Positions 46,660 to 57,985 of a stretch of 64,000 nt of DNA are shown here, in pieces (positions within the stretch are counted from its first letter, which is position 1; each line of letters starts with the position of its first letter). The translations under genes and the position numbers were made by a program. The notes below the pieces were generated by a model. It saw nothing but the letters and a program-made list of their open reading frames with translations. It had not been told where the DNA came from and ran no database searches. Source of the DNA: Xanthomonas codiaei (GTDB lineage Bacteria > Pseudomonadota > Gammaproteobacteria > Xanthomonadales > Xanthomonadaceae); assembly GCF_002939785.1 (NCBI RefSeq), contig NZ_MDEC01000025.1, forward strand, positions 1 to 64,000. Direction: 5' to 3'.

Positions 46660-48123
46660 CTATGCGAGGCCTGCGAATGCGCGCTGGCACCACACCATGA
46701 TCGGGTTCCATGCCACGCCCAGCGCAAGCAAGGCCAGCGCATTGACGCCCAGCACGGTGCCCAGCACGCGGTCGTTGTTGGCCGGCAGCGGCTCGCCGAC
46801 CGGCTCATCGAAGTACATGACCTTGATGACGCGCAGATAGTAGTAGGCGCCGATCACTGCACAGATCACACCGACCAGGGCCAGCCACAACATGTCGCCC
46901 CGCACCGCGGCGCCGAGCACGGCCAGCTTGGTCCAGAAGCCGAGGAACGGCGGGATGCCTGCCAGCGACGCCATGATGCACAGCACCAGGCCGGCCATCC
47001 ACGGGTTACGCGCGTTGAGGCCTTTGAAGTCGTCGATGTTCTCGGCTTCGAAGCCATTGCGCGACAGCGCAATGATGGCCCCGAACGAGGCGGTCGACAT
47101 GATGGTGTAGCTCACCGCATAGAACATCGCGGCCGAATAGCCCTCTTCTCCGCCACCGGCCACACCCATCAGCAGGAAGCCGATGTGGGAAACGGTGGAA
47201 TAAGCCAGCATGCGCTTGAGGTTGCTCTGCGCAATGGCCATCAGGTTGCCGATCACCAGCGACACCGCCGACAGACCGCCGATCAACAGGTGCCATTGCG
47301 GCGACAACGGGCCCATGCCTACTTCCAGAAGGCGATACGCCATCCCGAACGCGGCCAGCTTGGGTGCCGAGCTGATGAACAGCGCAATCGGCGCAGGTGC
47401 GCCCTGGTAGACGTCGGGCAGCCACATATGGAACGGCGCGGCGCCCAGCTTGAAGGCCACGCCGGCAATCATGAAGATGGTGCCGGTCAGCAACAGGGTA
47501 CGCTCGCCCGAGCCTTCGATGGCGTCGTGGATGCCGGCCAGGCTCAAGGTGCCGGTGGCACCGTAGACCAGCGACATACCGTACAGCAGCAGGCCCGAGG
47601 CCAGCGAACCGAGCACGAAATACTTCATCGCCGCTTCGGTGGCCAGCCCGTTGTCGCGGTTGGACGCGACCAGCGCATACGAACACAGCGCCAGCAACTC
47701 CAGACCCAGATACACCATGAGCAGGCTGCCGGCCGAGGCCAGCAGCATCATGCCGGCAGTGGCGAACAGCACCAGCACCGGGATTTCGCCCTGATAGAGA
47801 TTGCGTTCACGCAGGTAGCTCCAGCCGTACACCAGGCTCAGGCCACTGACGAGCACGATCACGGTCTTCATCACGTCGGCGGCGGTATCGCGCACGAACA
47901 TGCCACTGAAGATCTCGCCCTGCCCGCCCGTACCGGTCGCCAGCAGTACGAGCACCACGGCCAGGACGGCAACGGAGAACAGGTGGGTCCAGACCTTGTT
48001 CCGCTGGCTCACGAACAGGTCGAGCATCAGCAGGGCGAAGGCGCCGCCGATCAACACCAGCTCCGGTACGAGCGGAGCCAGGTCAGCGGTGGTCAACGGC
48101 GCGAGCGTTGGCGTGGTCATCAT
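46660..48123 (-). CDS. nuoN: NuoN, complex I membrane subunit
   Basis: 487 residues, ATG at 48123 with AGGA five bases upstream. It is a proton-pumping antiporter-like subunit of about 14 helices: LELLALCSYALVASNRDNGLATEAAMKYFVLGSLASGL, FKLGAAPFHMWLPDVYQGAP and LAYSTVSHIGFLLMGVAGG with key Lys and His residues. It is the last gene of the nuoA-N operon. Confidence 0.96.
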   Translation of the reverse strand: MMTTPTLAPLTTADLAPLVPELVLIGGAFALLMLDLFVSQRNKVWTHLFSVAVLAVVLVLLATGTGGQGEIFSGMFVRDTAADVMKTVIVLVSGLSLVYGWSYLRERNLYQGEIPVLVLFATAGMMLLASAGSLLMVYLGLELLALCSYALVASNRDNGLATEAAMKYFVLGSLASGLLLYGMSLVYGATGTLSLAGIHDAIEGSGERTLLLTGTIFMIAGVAFKLGAAPFHMWLPDVYQGAPAPIALFISSAPKLAAFGMAYRLLEVGMGPLSPQWHLLIGGLSAVSLVIGNLMAIAQSNLKRMLAYSTVSHIGFLLMGVAGGGEEGYSAAMFYAVSYTIMSTASFGAIIALSRNGFEAENIDDFKGLNARNPWMAGLVLCIMASLAGIPPFLGFWTKLAVLGAAVRGDMLWLALVGVICAVIGAYYYLRVIKVMYFDEPVGEPLPANNDRVLGTVLGVNALALLALGVAWNPIMVWCQRAFAGLA

Positions 48124-48156
48124 CAAATCCTGGAAATCAAAACGGACGGCAAGCCG

Positions 48157-49659
48157 TTAGAGCTTGGTCGCAGCAATCTGGGTCGCCAGCTTGGCGATCG
48201 ATGGTTCCATCAGATCGGTCAGCGGCTTCGGATACACGCCCAGGGCCAGCACGCCAGCGGCGAACACCCCAAGCACGAAGACCTCGCGACCGTTGATGTC
48301 CTTCAACTCGGCCACGTGCGCATTGGCCACTTCACCGAAGAACACGCGCTTGTACAGCCACAGCGTATAGGCGGCGGTGATCACCAGCGTGGTGGCGGCG
48401 GCAAGGGCCACCAGCGGGTGTTTCTGGAAGCTGGCCAGGATCACCATGAACTCGCCGACGAAACCGCTGGTACCCGGCAGGCCGGCATTGGCCATGAAGA
48501 ACAGCATGGCGAAGGTGGCGAACCACGGCATCACGTTGACCACGCCGCCGTAATCGGCGATGCGCCGGGTATGCATGCGGTCGTACAGCACACCAATGCA
48601 GGAGAACATCGCGCCGGAGACGAAGCCGTGCGAGATCATCTGCACCATCGCACCCTGCAGGCCCAGGCGGGCAGCGTCTGTGCTGCCGTACTCGCGCACC
48701 AGGGTAAACGCGATGAAGGTGCCGAGGGTGACGAAACCCATGTGCGCGATAGACGAATAGGCCACCAGCTTCTTCATGTCGTCCTGGACCAGTGCAACCA
48801 GGCCGACGTAGATCACCGCGATCAGCGAGAGCGTAATGACCAGCCAGGCAAACTCATGACTGGCATCCGGCACGATCGGCAGATTGAAGCGCAGGAAGCC
48901 GTAGCCGCCGATCTTCAGCGCGATCGCCGCCAGGATCACCGAGCCGGCGGTCGGCGCTTCCACGTGCGCATCCGGCAGCCAGGTGTGCACCGGGAACATC
49001 GGCACCTTGACTGCGAAGGCGATCAGGAAGGCGAAGAAGATCCAGGTCTGTTCCTTGGCGGTCAGCTGCAGTGCGTACAGGTCGGCCAGCTGGAAGCTGC
49101 CACCCTTCAGGTACAGGTAGACCAGGCCGACCAACATCAGCACCGAGCCGAGGAAGGTGTACAGGAAGAACTTCATCGCCGCGTAGATACGCCGCGGGCC
49201 GCCCCAGACGCCGATGATCAGGAACATCGGGATCAGCATGGCTTCGAAGAAGACGTAGAACAGCATCGCATCGGTGGCAGCGAAGATACCGACGGTGACG
49301 CCCTCCAGGATCAGGAACGCAGCCACGTACTGGTTGACGCGCTTGTCGATCGAGCGCCAGGCACCGATCAATGCCAGTACCGTCACCAGCGTGGTCAGCA
49401 CGATCAACGCAACCGCAATGCCGTCCACGCCCAGGTTGTAGCCGATGTTGTAGGCCGGGATCCAGGCATGCAGCTCGACGAACTGCAGGGCGTCGTTGGC
49501 CGTGTCGTAGCCCAGCAGCGGCAGGCTGAGCACGAAGGTCGCCACCGCCACCGCCAGCGCCGCCCAGCGGGCAGTCTCGGCGTTGCGCAACGCAAGGATC
49601 AGGGCGCCACCGATAATCGGCAGCCAGATCAAGATAGACAGTAAAGGCCAGTTCGACAC
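48157..49659 (-). CDS. nuoM: NuoM, complex I membrane subunit
   Basis: 500 residues, GTG start at 49659. The antiporter-like subunit pattern includes EAMLIPMFLIIGVWGG (key Glu), VKVPMFPVHTWLPDAHVEAPTAGSVILA and VAYSSIAHMGFVTLGTF. It forms one of the proton channels in the membrane arm. It lies 20 bp after nuoL and 33 bp before nuoN. Confidence 0.96.
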   Translation of the reverse strand: MSNWPLLSILIWLPIIGGALILALRNAETARWAALAVAVATFVLSLPLLGYDTANDALQFVELHAWIPAYNIGYNLGVDGIAVALIVLTTLVTVLALIGAWRSIDKRVNQYVAAFLILEGVTVGIFAATDAMLFYVFFEAMLIPMFLIIGVWGGPRRIYAAMKFFLYTFLGSVLMLVGLVYLYLKGGSFQLADLYALQLTAKEQTWIFFAFLIAFAVKVPMFPVHTWLPDAHVEAPTAGSVILAAIALKIGGYGFLRFNLPIVPDASHEFAWLVITLSLIAVIYVGLVALVQDDMKKLVAYSSIAHMGFVTLGTFIAFTLVREYGSTDAARLGLQGAMVQMISHGFVSGAMFSCIGVLYDRMHTRRIADYGGVVNVMPWFATFAMLFFMANAGLPGTSGFVGEFMVILASFQKHPLVALAAATTLVITAAYTLWLYKRVFFGEVANAHVAELKDINGREVFVLGVFAAGVLALGVYPKPLTDLMEPSIAKLATQIAATKL

Positions 49660-49679
49660 GTTTTCTTATTCCGTACAGG

Positions 49680-51860
49680 TCAACGCCAGAAATGCATCAG
49701 TACCGCCAACAAGGCGATCAAACCGATGATCATTGCGAAGGCGTAGTGATAGAGGAAACCGGATTGCGTGCGACGCAGCACATTTGCAGCCAGGTCGATC
49801 AGTCGGGCAGAACCATTGACGACCGCACCGTCGACCACATGGGTATCGACCGCACGTGACGCCTTGCCAAGGACAACGCCGCCACCGGCGAAGCCATTGA
49901 TCCAGAGCTTGTCGAAGCCGTACTTGTTCTCCAGCAGCCACACGAGCGGTGCGAACGCCTTGCGCGACCTGGTGGCCAGTTCCGGCTTCCACAGGTAGAA
50001 CAGCGCCGCCAGCAACAGCCCGGCAACGGTCAGGAAGAACGGCGCCGCCGTCATGCCGTGCAGTGCGAAGGCCACCGGGCCGTGGAATTCCTCGGCCAGG
50101 GCGCCAACGGTATCGCGCGCCGGGTCGTAGAAATCGACGATGCCGGTGAAGAACGAGACTGCCTGGCCCTGGATCGCATGCGCCGCGTGATGCCCCTGCC
50201 AATCGGTGCCGAACAACATCGGGCCGATGGTAAAGAAGCCGATCGCGATCGACGGGATCGCCAGCAGGATCAACGGCAGCGTGACCACCCACTTGGACTC
50301 GTGCGGCTCGTGCGCACCGTGGTGGCCATGGCCATGGCCGTGGTCGTCGTGGCTATGCGTCACGTGGGCATGCGCGTCATGTGCATGACTGTCGTGCGCG
50401 TGTACCTGAGCCTCGGCATCCGCATGCGCGCTGTCGTGGTGGGCATGGGCGTCGTGCGCATGCGCATCACGGAAACGTTCCTTGCCATGGAAGGTCAGGA
50501 ACAGCAGGCGGAAGCTGTAGAAGCTGGTCACCAGCACGCCGCCGAGCACCGCCCAGTAGCCATAGGTCGCGACCCAGCTATGCGACTCATGCGCGTGGTG
50601 CGCGGCTGCCTCGATGATGGTGTCCTTGGAGTAGAAGCCGGAGAAGAACGGCGTACCGACCAGGGCCAGGGTACCGATCACGCTGGTCCAGTAGGTCACC
50701 TTCATGTACTTGCGCAGGCCACCCATCTTGCGCATGTCCTGCTCGTGGTGCATGCCGATGATGACCGAGCCGGCCGCCAGGAACAGCAGCGCCTTGAAGA
50801 ACGCGTGGGTCATTAGGTGGAACACGGCCGCCGAATAGGCCGACACACCCAGCGCCACAGTCATGTACCCGAGCTGCGACAGCGTGGAATACGCGACCAC
50901 GCGCTTGATGTCGTTCTGCACGATGCCGATCAGACCGGTGAAGAAGGCCGTGGTCGCACCGATGAACAGGATGAAGTTCAGCGCGGTCTCCGACAGCTCG
51001 AACAGCGGCGACATGCGCGCCACCATGAAGATGCCGGCGGTGACCATGGTTGCGGCGTGGATCAGTGCCGAGATCGGGGTCGGGCCTTCCATCGAGTCGG
51101 GCAGCCACACGTGCAACGGCACCTGCGCCGACTTGCCCATCGCACCGATGAACAGGCAGATGCAGATCAGCGTCATCACGCTCCATTCGTGGCCGGCGAA
51201 CAGCTGCACCTTGGCACCGGCCATGGTGGTGGCGTTGGCGAACACGGTGGAGTAATCCAGCGAGCCAAACCACAGCAGCACACCAGCGATACCCAGGATG
51301 AAGCCGAAGTCGCCGACGCGGTTGACCAGGAACGCCTTCATGTTGGCGAACACCGCGGTCGGACGCTTGAACCAGAAACCGATCAACAGGTAGGACACCA
51401 GACCCACCGCTTCCCAGCCGAAGAACAGCTGCAGGAAGTTATTGCTCATCACCAGCGTGAGCATGGAGAAGGTGAATAACGAGATATAGCTGAAGAAGCG
51501 TTGGTAGCCCGGGTCTTCTTCCATGTAGCCGATCGTGTAGATGTGCACCAGCAGCGACACGAAGGTCACCACCACCATCATCATCGCAGTCAGGCGATCG
51601 ACCATGAAACCGACGTGTGCGGAATAGTTGCCGACGTCGAAGAAGGTGTACAGGTTCTGGTTGAAGGGGCTGGCGCCCTGCTCCACCAGTTGGTACAGCG
51701 TCAGGCACGACAGTACGCAGCTGACCGCCACACCGAGGATGGTGACGTACTGTGCGCCCTTGCGCCCCACCTGACGACCGAACAGGCCGGCGATGATGCT
51801 ACCGACCAGCGGTGCGAGCACCACTGCGATCAGCAGACTCTTGGAGAGAGTGATTTCCAT
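49680..51860 (-). CDS. nuoL: NuoL, complex I membrane subunit with His-rich loop
   Basis: 726 residues, longer than the E. coli protein (613). It has the antiporter core (FFGWEAVGLVSYLLIGFW, KSAQVPLHVWLPDSMEGPTPISALIHAATMV, VAYSTLSQLGYMTVALG) and the C-terminal lateral helix with final anchor. The extra length lies largely in a His-rich loop at about residues 465-521 (21 His), placed after TSFYSFRLLFLTFHGK. The loop in E. coli at this place is only a few residues (HGKEQIHAHA). It is 7 bp after nuoK. Confidence 0.96.
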   Translation of the reverse strand: MEITLSKSLLIAVVLAPLVGSIIAGLFGRQVGRKGAQYVTILGVAVSCVLSCLTLYQLVEQGASPFNQNLYTFFDVGNYSAHVGFMVDRLTAMMMVVVTFVSLLVHIYTIGYMEEDPGYQRFFSYISLFTFSMLTLVMSNNFLQLFFGWEAVGLVSYLLIGFWFKRPTAVFANMKAFLVNRVGDFGFILGIAGVLLWFGSLDYSTVFANATTMAGAKVQLFAGHEWSVMTLICICLFIGAMGKSAQVPLHVWLPDSMEGPTPISALIHAATMVTAGIFMVARMSPLFELSETALNFILFIGATTAFFTGLIGIVQNDIKRVVAYSTLSQLGYMTVALGVSAYSAAVFHLMTHAFFKALLFLAAGSVIIGMHHEQDMRKMGGLRKYMKVTYWTSVIGTLALVGTPFFSGFYSKDTIIEAAAHHAHESHSWVATYGYWAVLGGVLVTSFYSFRLLFLTFHGKERFRDAHAHDAHAHHDSAHADAEAQVHAHDSHAHDAHAHVTHSHDDHGHGHGHHGAHEPHESKWVVTLPLILLAIPSIAIGFFTIGPMLFGTDWQGHHAAHAIQGQAVSFFTGIVDFYDPARDTVGALAEEFHGPVAFALHGMTAAPFFLTVAGLLLAALFYLWKPELATRSRKAFAPLVWLLENKYGFDKLWINGFAGGGVVLGKASRAVDTHVVDGAVVNGSARLIDLAANVLRRTQSGFLYHYAFAMIIGLIALLAVLMHFWR

Positions 51861-51867
51861 CTACGGG

Positions 51868-52173
51868 TCAGCCCTTCAACGTGTCGACTTCGGCCACATT
51901 GATCGTGCGGCGCGTACGGAACAGAGTCACCAGGATCGCAAGGCCGATGGCGGCCTCCGCGGCGGCAACGGTCAGGATGAAGAACACGAACAGCTGACCG
52001 GCGGTGTCGCCGAGCTCGCGCGAGAACGCGATGAAATTGACGTTGACCGACAGCAGCATCAACTCGATCGACATCAGCAACACGATGACGTTCTTGCGGT
52101 TGAGGAAGATGCCGGCCAGGGAGATGCAAAACAGCACCGCACCCAGTCCAAGCAGGTGGCCCAAGGTAATCAA
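51868..52173 (-). CDS. nuoK: NuoK, complex I membrane subunit
   Basis: 101 residues with a TTG start at 52173 overlapping the nuoJ stop (TTGA). Three helices with the conserved [19 protein letters not shown] segment carrying the membrane Glu. It resembles mitochondrial ND4L and lies between nuoJ and nuoL. Confidence 0.95.
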
Positions 52174-52829
52174 GACTTCGCCTCCTGTCCGTCGATCGCA
52201 TCCGGCTGCGGAGCGACCGGTACCGGCTTTTCAACCGCCATTTTGACCATGCGCAGGCGATCGCCAGCCTTGACCCGCGACTGCTCGGACGCATTCTGCA
52301 TCTTGACGCCGGTGCGCTTACGCAGGGTCAGCATCACTGCCGCCACCACCGCCACGGTGAGGATGACCGCAGCGAATTCGAACGGCAGCAGGAACTCGGT
52401 GTACAGGCTCTTGGCCAGCCAGGTCAGGTTGGAACTGTCGGCGGCCTGCGCCGCAGCGTTGTCGGCCGGGAACGGCGCTGCGCTGCGCGCCTTGACGCCG
52501 ATCAGGGTGACCATCTGCGCCAGCATCGCCACGGCCACGATGACACCGACCGGCATGTACTTGACCCAGCCCTCGCGCAGGCGGCTGGTGTCGATGTCGA
52601 GCATCATCACCACGAACAGGAACAGCACCATCACCGCGCCGACGTAGACCAGCACCAGGGTGACGCCGAGGAACTCGGCCCCGACCAGCAGCCAGATGCA
52701 GGCCATCGAGAAGAAGGTGAGGATCAGGCACAACACCGCGTATACCGGGTTGCGCACGCTGATCACCGCGCCGGCGGAAACGACCGCGATGGCGGAGAAG
52801 GCGTAGAAAGCAATAGAGACCCAGTCCAT
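52170..52829 (-). CDS. nuoJ: NuoJ, complex I membrane subunit
   Basis: 219 residues from the second of two adjacent ATGs (52829), chosen because GAGG then has proper spacing; 52832 is the alternative. Five helices, with [46 protein letters not shown] as the typical ND6 region. The C-terminus is a hydrophilic tail. It is coupled to nuoK by overlap. Confidence 0.95.
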
Positions 52830-52836
52830 CATGACC

Positions 52837-53325
52837 TCAACGGAAGGCGGCATCGGCAGCGCGACGCTCGGCGATCTCGGCTTCAAGCCGGTCTCCGATC
52901 GCCAGCAGCTGCGGCTTGTTGACAATGTTCTCGCCACGCTTCTCGAAGTGATATTCGAGGATGTGCGTCTCGACGATCGAGTCCACCGGGCAGCTTTCTT
53001 CGCAGAAGCCGCAGAAGATGCACTTGAACAGGTCGATGTCGTAGCGCGTGGTGCGACGGGTGCCGTCCTCGCGCTTGGCCGAGTCGATGGTGATCGCCAG
53101 CGCCGGGCAGACCGCTTCGCACAGCTTGCAGGCGATGCAGCGCTCCTCGCCGTTGGGGTAGCGACGCAGCGCGTGCAAGCCACGGAACCGCGGCGACTGT
53201 GGGAACTTCTCCATAGGGTACAGCACGGTGTACTTGGGCTTGAACGTGTATTTCAACGTCAGCCACAAACCGCCGAGCAGTTCGAGCAGCAGCAGGCTCT
53301 TGAAGTAGTGGGTGATCTTGTTCAT
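52837..53325 (-). CDS. nuoI: NuoI, complex I two-[4Fe-4S] subunit
   Basis: 162 residues. Two ferredoxin motifs, [12 protein letters not shown] and [12 protein letters not shown], hold clusters N6a and N6b. The N-terminal amphipathic helix ([21 protein letters not shown]) attaches the protein to the membrane. It lies 3 bp after nuoH. Confidence 0.97.
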   Translation of the reverse strand: MNKITHYFKSLLLLELLGGLWLTLKYTFKPKYTVLYPMEKFPQSPRFRGLHALRRYPNGEERCIACKLCEAVCPALAITIDSAKREDGTRRTTRYDIDLFKCIFCGFCEESCPVDSIVETHILEYHFEKRGENIVNKPQLLAIGDRLEAEIAERRAADAAFR

Positions 53326-53328
53326 CGG

Positions 53329-54420
53329 TTACACGCCCTTCTGGATCACGCCGTAAAACACCATCAATGCCGTCACTGCGATCCACACGATCGTGAGCGG
53401 AATGAAGACCTTCCAGCCCAGCCGCATGATCTGGTCGTAGCGGTAGCGCGGGAAGCTGGCGCGGAACCAGATGTAGGCGCTGGCGAAGAAGAACACCTTC
53501 ATCAGCAGCCAGGGCCAACCGCCCTTCCAGACCCAGTCGATCCATGGCGAGACTTCCGCAGTGACCCAGCCCTGGATCGGGCTCAGCCAGCCACCGAGGA
53601 AGAAGATCGAGATCAGGAAGCTGACCAGGATCATGTTGGCGTACTCGGCCAGGAAGAACAGCGCGAACGCGCCGCCCGAGTATTCCACCATGTGGCCGGC
53701 CACGATTTCCGATTCGCCTTCCACCACGTCGAACGGCGCGCGATTGGTTTCGGCAACGCCGGAGACCCAGTACACGATGAACAACGGGAACAGCGGCAGC
53801 AGGAACCAATCGAGGAAGCCGGAATTGCCCGCCTGTGCGAACACGATCTGGCTCAGGTTGACGCTGCCGGAGGCGATCATCACGCCGACCAGGGCAAAGC
53901 CCATCGCGATTTCGTAGCTGACCACCTGTGCGGCCGAGCGCATCGCACCCAGGAACGCGTACTTGGAGTTGGAGGCCCAGCCCGCCAAGATGATGCCGTA
54001 CACGCCCAGCGAGGTCATCGCCAGCAGGTACAGCAGGCCCACGTTGGCATTGGACAACACCAGCTGCGCATCGAAGGGCACCACCGACCATGCGGCGAAG
54101 GCCGGCGCCAGCGTCAGCAGCGGTGCGATGACGAACATCGCCTTGTGCGAGCTGGCCGGTTGCAGGATTTCCTTGAACAGCAGTTTGAAGACGTCGGCGA
54201 AGGCCTGGAAGATGCCCATGCCCACGTACATGGGCCCGTGGCGCACGTGCATCCAGCCGATCAGCTTGCGCTCCCACACCACATAGAAGGCCACTGCCAC
54301 GATCACCGGCACGGCGATCAGCAGGATCTTCAGCACGGTCCAGAGCACCACGCCGCCATCGCCCAGCCCGACGAACCACTGGTGGAGGGGATCGACCACG
54401 TTCAACAGCAATTCGTTCAT
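53329..54420 (-). CDS. nuoH: NuoH, complex I quinone-site membrane subunit
   Basis: 363 residues from the ATG at 54420, overlapping the nuoG stop by 4 bp. ND1 motifs: [32 protein letters not shown] [16 protein letters not shown] and [31 protein letters not shown], the acidic quinone-cavity loop. It connects the peripheral and membrane arms. Confidence 0.96.
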   Translation of the reverse strand: MNELLLNVVDPLHQWFVGLGDGGVVLWTVLKILLIAVPVIVAVAFYVVWERKLIGWMHVRHGPMYVGMGIFQAFADVFKLLFKEILQPASSHKAMFVIAPLLTLAPAFAAWSVVPFDAQLVLSNANVGLLYLLAMTSLGVYGIILAGWASNSKYAFLGAMRSAAQVVSYEIAMGFALVGVMIASGSVNLSQIVFAQAGNSGFLDWFLLPLFPLFIVYWVSGVAETNRAPFDVVEGESEIVAGHMVEYSGGAFALFFLAEYANMILVSFLISIFFLGGWLSPIQGWVTAEVSPWIDWVWKGGWPWLLMKVFFFASAYIWFRASFPRYRYDQIMRLGWKVFIPLTIVWIAVTALMVFYGVIQKGV

Positions 54421-56651
54421 GCAGCCACCACCGTTACGCGACCGGCACCGAGCGGCGCGGTTGCGCCATGGCCGGATTCGATCCACACCGTGCCCGGTGC
54501 GACGCGCTTGTCCAGCACCACCGGCAACGTCGCCTTACCGGCGTCGGTACCGACCTTGACCATCTGCCCTTCGCCGACCTGCAACTGCGCGGCCTGCTCC
54601 GGATGCATCGCCACGCAGGGGGCGATGTTGAGCGGATGCGACTGCAGCGCGGCGGCGCGGCGCACGACCGCATCGGTGCGATAGATCGCCGCGGTTGCCG
54701 CTACTTCCAGACCCGTGTCGGAGACAACCGGCTGGGCCGAAGCGACCGGGCTCACCGAGCGGTTCTGCATGCCGGCACGCAGGCCGACCAGATCGATGAA
54801 CTCGAAACCGGCCAGGCCCAACTCGCCGCCGAGCGCACGCAGCACTCGCCAACCTTCGCGCGCCTCGACCGGCAGGCGGCCTGCAGCACGTGCGGTCTGT
54901 ACGCGACCGTCGAGATTGGTCAGCGACGCATCGATTTCCGGCAATGCACCGATCGGCAGGATCACATCGGCCACCTCGCGCGTGGAGGCGCAGGCGAACT
55001 GGCTGAAGGCCACGACCTTGGCACCGGCCAGCGCGCTACGCGCAGCCGCGGCATCGGCAAAATCCAGGCCCGGCTCGATGCCGTACAGCACATACGCCTG
55101 GCGCGGCTGCGCCAGCATGCCGGCCACATCGCGCGCGGTCGGCAGCACGCCTTGCGACACCAGGCCCACGGCGTTGGCACCCTGCGGGATGCGGCACAGC
55201 GAGGCGCCGGTTGCAGTAGCGAAGTCACGTGCAGCTGCACGCAGCGCCGCCGCCTGCGGATGATTCTCGGCCAGTGCGCCGACCACGATCACCGCGCGGG
55301 TCGCACCCTTGACGGCATCACGCAGGGTGGCATCGTCGAGTGCAGCCGCCAGCTGGGAGGGCGCGACTACGGTGCGGCTTGCCTGGGTGAAGGCGAAATC
55401 GAAGTCGACCGGATTGACCGAATGGATCTGCGTGCGGTTCTGGATATGCGCCTTGCGCAAGCGCGCATGCAGCAGCGGCAATTCATGACGCACGTTGCTG
55501 CCGAACAGCACCACCACATCGGCCTGTTCGATCTCGGCCAGCGGCGTGGCAAACGGTTCGGCCACTGCCGCGTCGGAGAAATCGCGGTTCAGCAGGCGAT
55601 GATCCAGATTGCCGCTACCCAGCCCTTCGGCCAGGCGTGCCAGCAGCGCGCCTTCCTCGTTCGAGGTGGACGGATGCACCAGCACGCCAAGCTGATCGCC
55701 AGCGTTGTCGCGCAGGATCTGCGTCGCGGCAGCCAGGCCTTCGGCCCAGCTCACCTCGGCCCACTGCCCGTTGATCTTCTTCAGCGGCTTGACCGCGCGG
55801 TCTTCCGAATACAACCCCTGATGCGAGTAACGGTCGCGATCGGACAGCCAGCATTCGTTGACCGCCTCGTTCTCGCGCGGCACGGTGCGCAGCACTTCGC
55901 CGCGACGCACGTGCAGGAACAGGTTCGAGCCCATCGCGTCGTGATAGCCGAGCGATTCGCGTGCGGTCAGCTCCCACGGACGGGCGCGGAACTGGAACAC
56001 CTTGTTGGTCAGCGCGCCCACCGGGCAGACGTCGATGACGTTGCCGGAAATCTCGGTGGTCAGCGGCTTGCCGTCGTAGGTGCCGATCTGCAGGTTTTCG
56101 CCGCGATACATGCCACCGAGTTCGTAGGTGCCGGCGATGTCCGCGGTGAAGCGCACGCAGCGCGTGCACTGGATGCAGCGGGTCATCTCGGTGGCGACCA
56201 GCGGACCGATGTCCTCGTCGGGCACCACGCGCTTGCGCTCGTTGAAGCGGCTCACCGAGCGGCCGTAACCGAGCGAGACGTCCTGCAGTTCGCACTCGCC
56301 GCCCTGATCGCAGATCGGGCAATCCAGCGGGTGATTGATCAGCAGGAATTCCATCACGCTGCGCTGGTACTTCAGCGCCTTTTCGCTACGCGTGGTGACC
56401 TTCATGCCATCCATCACCGGCGTGGCGCAGGCCGGCGACGGCTTGGGCGATTTTTCGACATCCACCAGGCACATGCGGCAGTTGGCGGCGATCGGCAGCT
56501 TCTCGTGGTAGCAGAAGCGCGGGATGGGAATGCCGGCCTTGTCGGCGGCCTGGATGATCATCGAACCCTTCGGCACGACCAGGCTCTGGCCGTCGATCTC
56601 GACGGTCACATGATCCGGCGGCACGTTCGGGTTCACTGGTTGGGCGCTCAT
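54417..56651 (-). CDS. nuoG: NuoG, complex I iron-sulfur subunit
   Basis: 744 residues from the ATG at 56651. The N-terminal [2Fe-2S] and [4Fe-4S] clusters are marked by [39 protein letters not shown] and [11 protein letters not shown]. The rest is a molybdopterin-oxidoreductase-like fold without cofactor. It is shorter than E. coli NuoG (908) and closer to the mitochondrial/alphaproteobacterial type. It overlaps nuoF and nuoH by 4 bp each. Confidence 0.96.
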   Translation of the reverse strand: MSAQPVNPNVPPDHVTVEIDGQSLVVPKGSMIIQAADKAGIPIPRFCYHEKLPIAANCRMCLVDVEKSPKPSPACATPVMDGMKVTTRSEKALKYQRSVMEFLLINHPLDCPICDQGGECELQDVSLGYGRSVSRFNERKRVVPDEDIGPLVATEMTRCIQCTRCVRFTADIAGTYELGGMYRGENLQIGTYDGKPLTTEISGNVIDVCPVGALTNKVFQFRARPWELTARESLGYHDAMGSNLFLHVRRGEVLRTVPRENEAVNECWLSDRDRYSHQGLYSEDRAVKPLKKINGQWAEVSWAEGLAAATQILRDNAGDQLGVLVHPSTSNEEGALLARLAEGLGSGNLDHRLLNRDFSDAAVAEPFATPLAEIEQADVVVLFGSNVRHELPLLHARLRKAHIQNRTQIHSVNPVDFDFAFTQASRTVVAPSQLAAALDDATLRDAVKGATRAVIVVGALAENHPQAAALRAAARDFATATGASLCRIPQGANAVGLVSQGVLPTARDVAGMLAQPRQAYVLYGIEPGLDFADAAAARSALAGAKVVAFSQFACASTREVADVILPIGALPEIDASLTNLDGRVQTARAAGRLPVEAREGWRVLRALGGELGLAGFEFIDLVGLRAGMQNRSVSPVASAQPVVSDTGLEVAATAAIYRTDAVVRRAAALQSHPLNIAPCVAMHPEQAAQLQVGEGQMVKVGTDAGKATLPVVLDKRVAPGTVWIESGHGATAPLGAGRVTVVAA

Positions 56652-57982
56652 GCGGCCACTCCGACTTGCGTGTCGACGATCGAACGACCGTTGACGATGT
56701 AGTACTCGAACTCGTCCCAGAACTGGCGCAGGAAGCCCTGGATCGGCCATGCCGCCGCTTCACCGAACGCACAGATGGTGTGGCCTTCGATCTGGCCGGC
56801 GACGGTGCGCAGCTGGTGCAGGTCTTCCATCGTGGCCTTGCCGGCGACGATGCGCTCCAGCACGCGATGCATCCAGCCGGTGCCTTCGCGGCACGGGGTG
56901 CACTGGCCGCAGGATTCCTTGTGGAAGAACTGCGAGATACGGCAGGCGAAACGCACGCAGCACACGCTGTCATCCAGAACCACGATGGCACCCGAACCCA
57001 GGCCGGTGCCCAGCGCACGCAGGGTGTCGTAGTCCATCTGCAGGCCGGCCAGTTGCTCGGCCTTGAGCACCGGCATCGACACGCCGCCGGGAACCGCCGC
57101 CTTCAGCTTGCGACCCGGACGCAGACCGCCGGCCATCTCCAGCAGTTCGTCGAAGGTGGTGCCGAGCGGCACTTCGAAGTTGCCGCCCTTCTGCACGCAA
57201 CCGGACACCGAGAAGATCTTCGGGCCGCCGTTCTTGGTCTTGCTCAGGCCGAGGAACCACTCCGGGCCGTTGCGAATGATCGCCGGCACCGACGCATAGG
57301 TCTCGGTATTGTTGATCGTGGTCGGCTTGCCGTACAGGCCGAAGTTCGCCGGGAACGGCGGCTTGTAGCGCGGCTGGCCCTTCTTGCCTTCCAGCGATTC
57401 CATCAACGCGGTTTCTTCGCCGCAGATGTAGGCACCGGCACCCAGCGCACCGTAGATATCGATATCCACGCCGCTGCCGAGAATGTTCTTGCCCAGCCAG
57501 CCGTTCGCATAGGCGTCAGCCAGCGCCAGCTCGAAGTTCTCGAACGGCTCGTGGTGGAATTCGCCACGCAGGTAGTTGTAGCCCACGGTCGAGCCGGTGG
57601 CGTAGCAGGCGATCGCCATGCCCTCCACTACCGAATGCGGGTTGTAACGCAGGATGTCGCGGTCCTTGCAGGTGCCAGGCTCGGATTCGTCCGAGTTGCA
57701 CAGGATGTACTTCTGCATCGTGCCCTTGGGCATGAACGACCACTTCAAACCGGTCGGGAAGCCCGCGCCGCCACGGCCGCGCAGGTTCGACGCCTTGACC
57801 ATCTCGATGACGTCGGCCGGCGGGATCTTCTCTTCCAGGATCTTGCGCAGCGCCGCGTAGCCACCGGTCTTGAGGTAGCTCTCGTACGACCACGGGGTGT
57901 CGTAGTGCAGGGTCGTGTAGACGACCTGATGCGGCAACGGCGCCGGACCGACCGGACCTGTAGGTGCGTGATGATGTGCCAT
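56648..57982 (-). CDS. nuoF: NuoF, complex I NADH-binding flavoprotein
   Basis: 444 residues. The NADH/FMN-binding segment is [21 protein letters not shown] and [47 protein letters not shown] follows, and the [4Fe-4S] motif is [15 protein letters not shown]. It is the electron entry subunit, forming the NADH dehydrogenase module with NuoE and NuoG. Confidence 0.97.
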   Translation of the reverse strand: MAHHHAPTGPVGPAPLPHQVVYTTLHYDTPWSYESYLKTGGYAALRKILEEKIPPADVIEMVKASNLRGRGGAGFPTGLKWSFMPKGTMQKYILCNSDESEPGTCKDRDILRYNPHSVVEGMAIACYATGSTVGYNYLRGEFHHEPFENFELALADAYANGWLGKNILGSGVDIDIYGALGAGAYICGEETALMESLEGKKGQPRYKPPFPANFGLYGKPTTINNTETYASVPAIIRNGPEWFLGLSKTKNGGPKIFSVSGCVQKGGNFEVPLGTTFDELLEMAGGLRPGRKLKAAVPGGVSMPVLKAEQLAGLQMDYDTLRALGTGLGSGAIVVLDDSVCCVRFACRISQFFHKESCGQCTPCREGTGWMHRVLERIVAGKATMEDLHQLRTVAGQIEGHTICAFGEAAAWPIQGFLRQFWDEFEYYIVNGRSIVDTQVGVAA

Positions 57983-57985
57983 GTC

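Noticed and set aside
46636-49644. 1002-codon plus-strand frame opposite nuoN and nuoM
   Set aside because: Antisense shadow; Gln/His/Arg-rich without domains, while the minus strand holds two well known genes.
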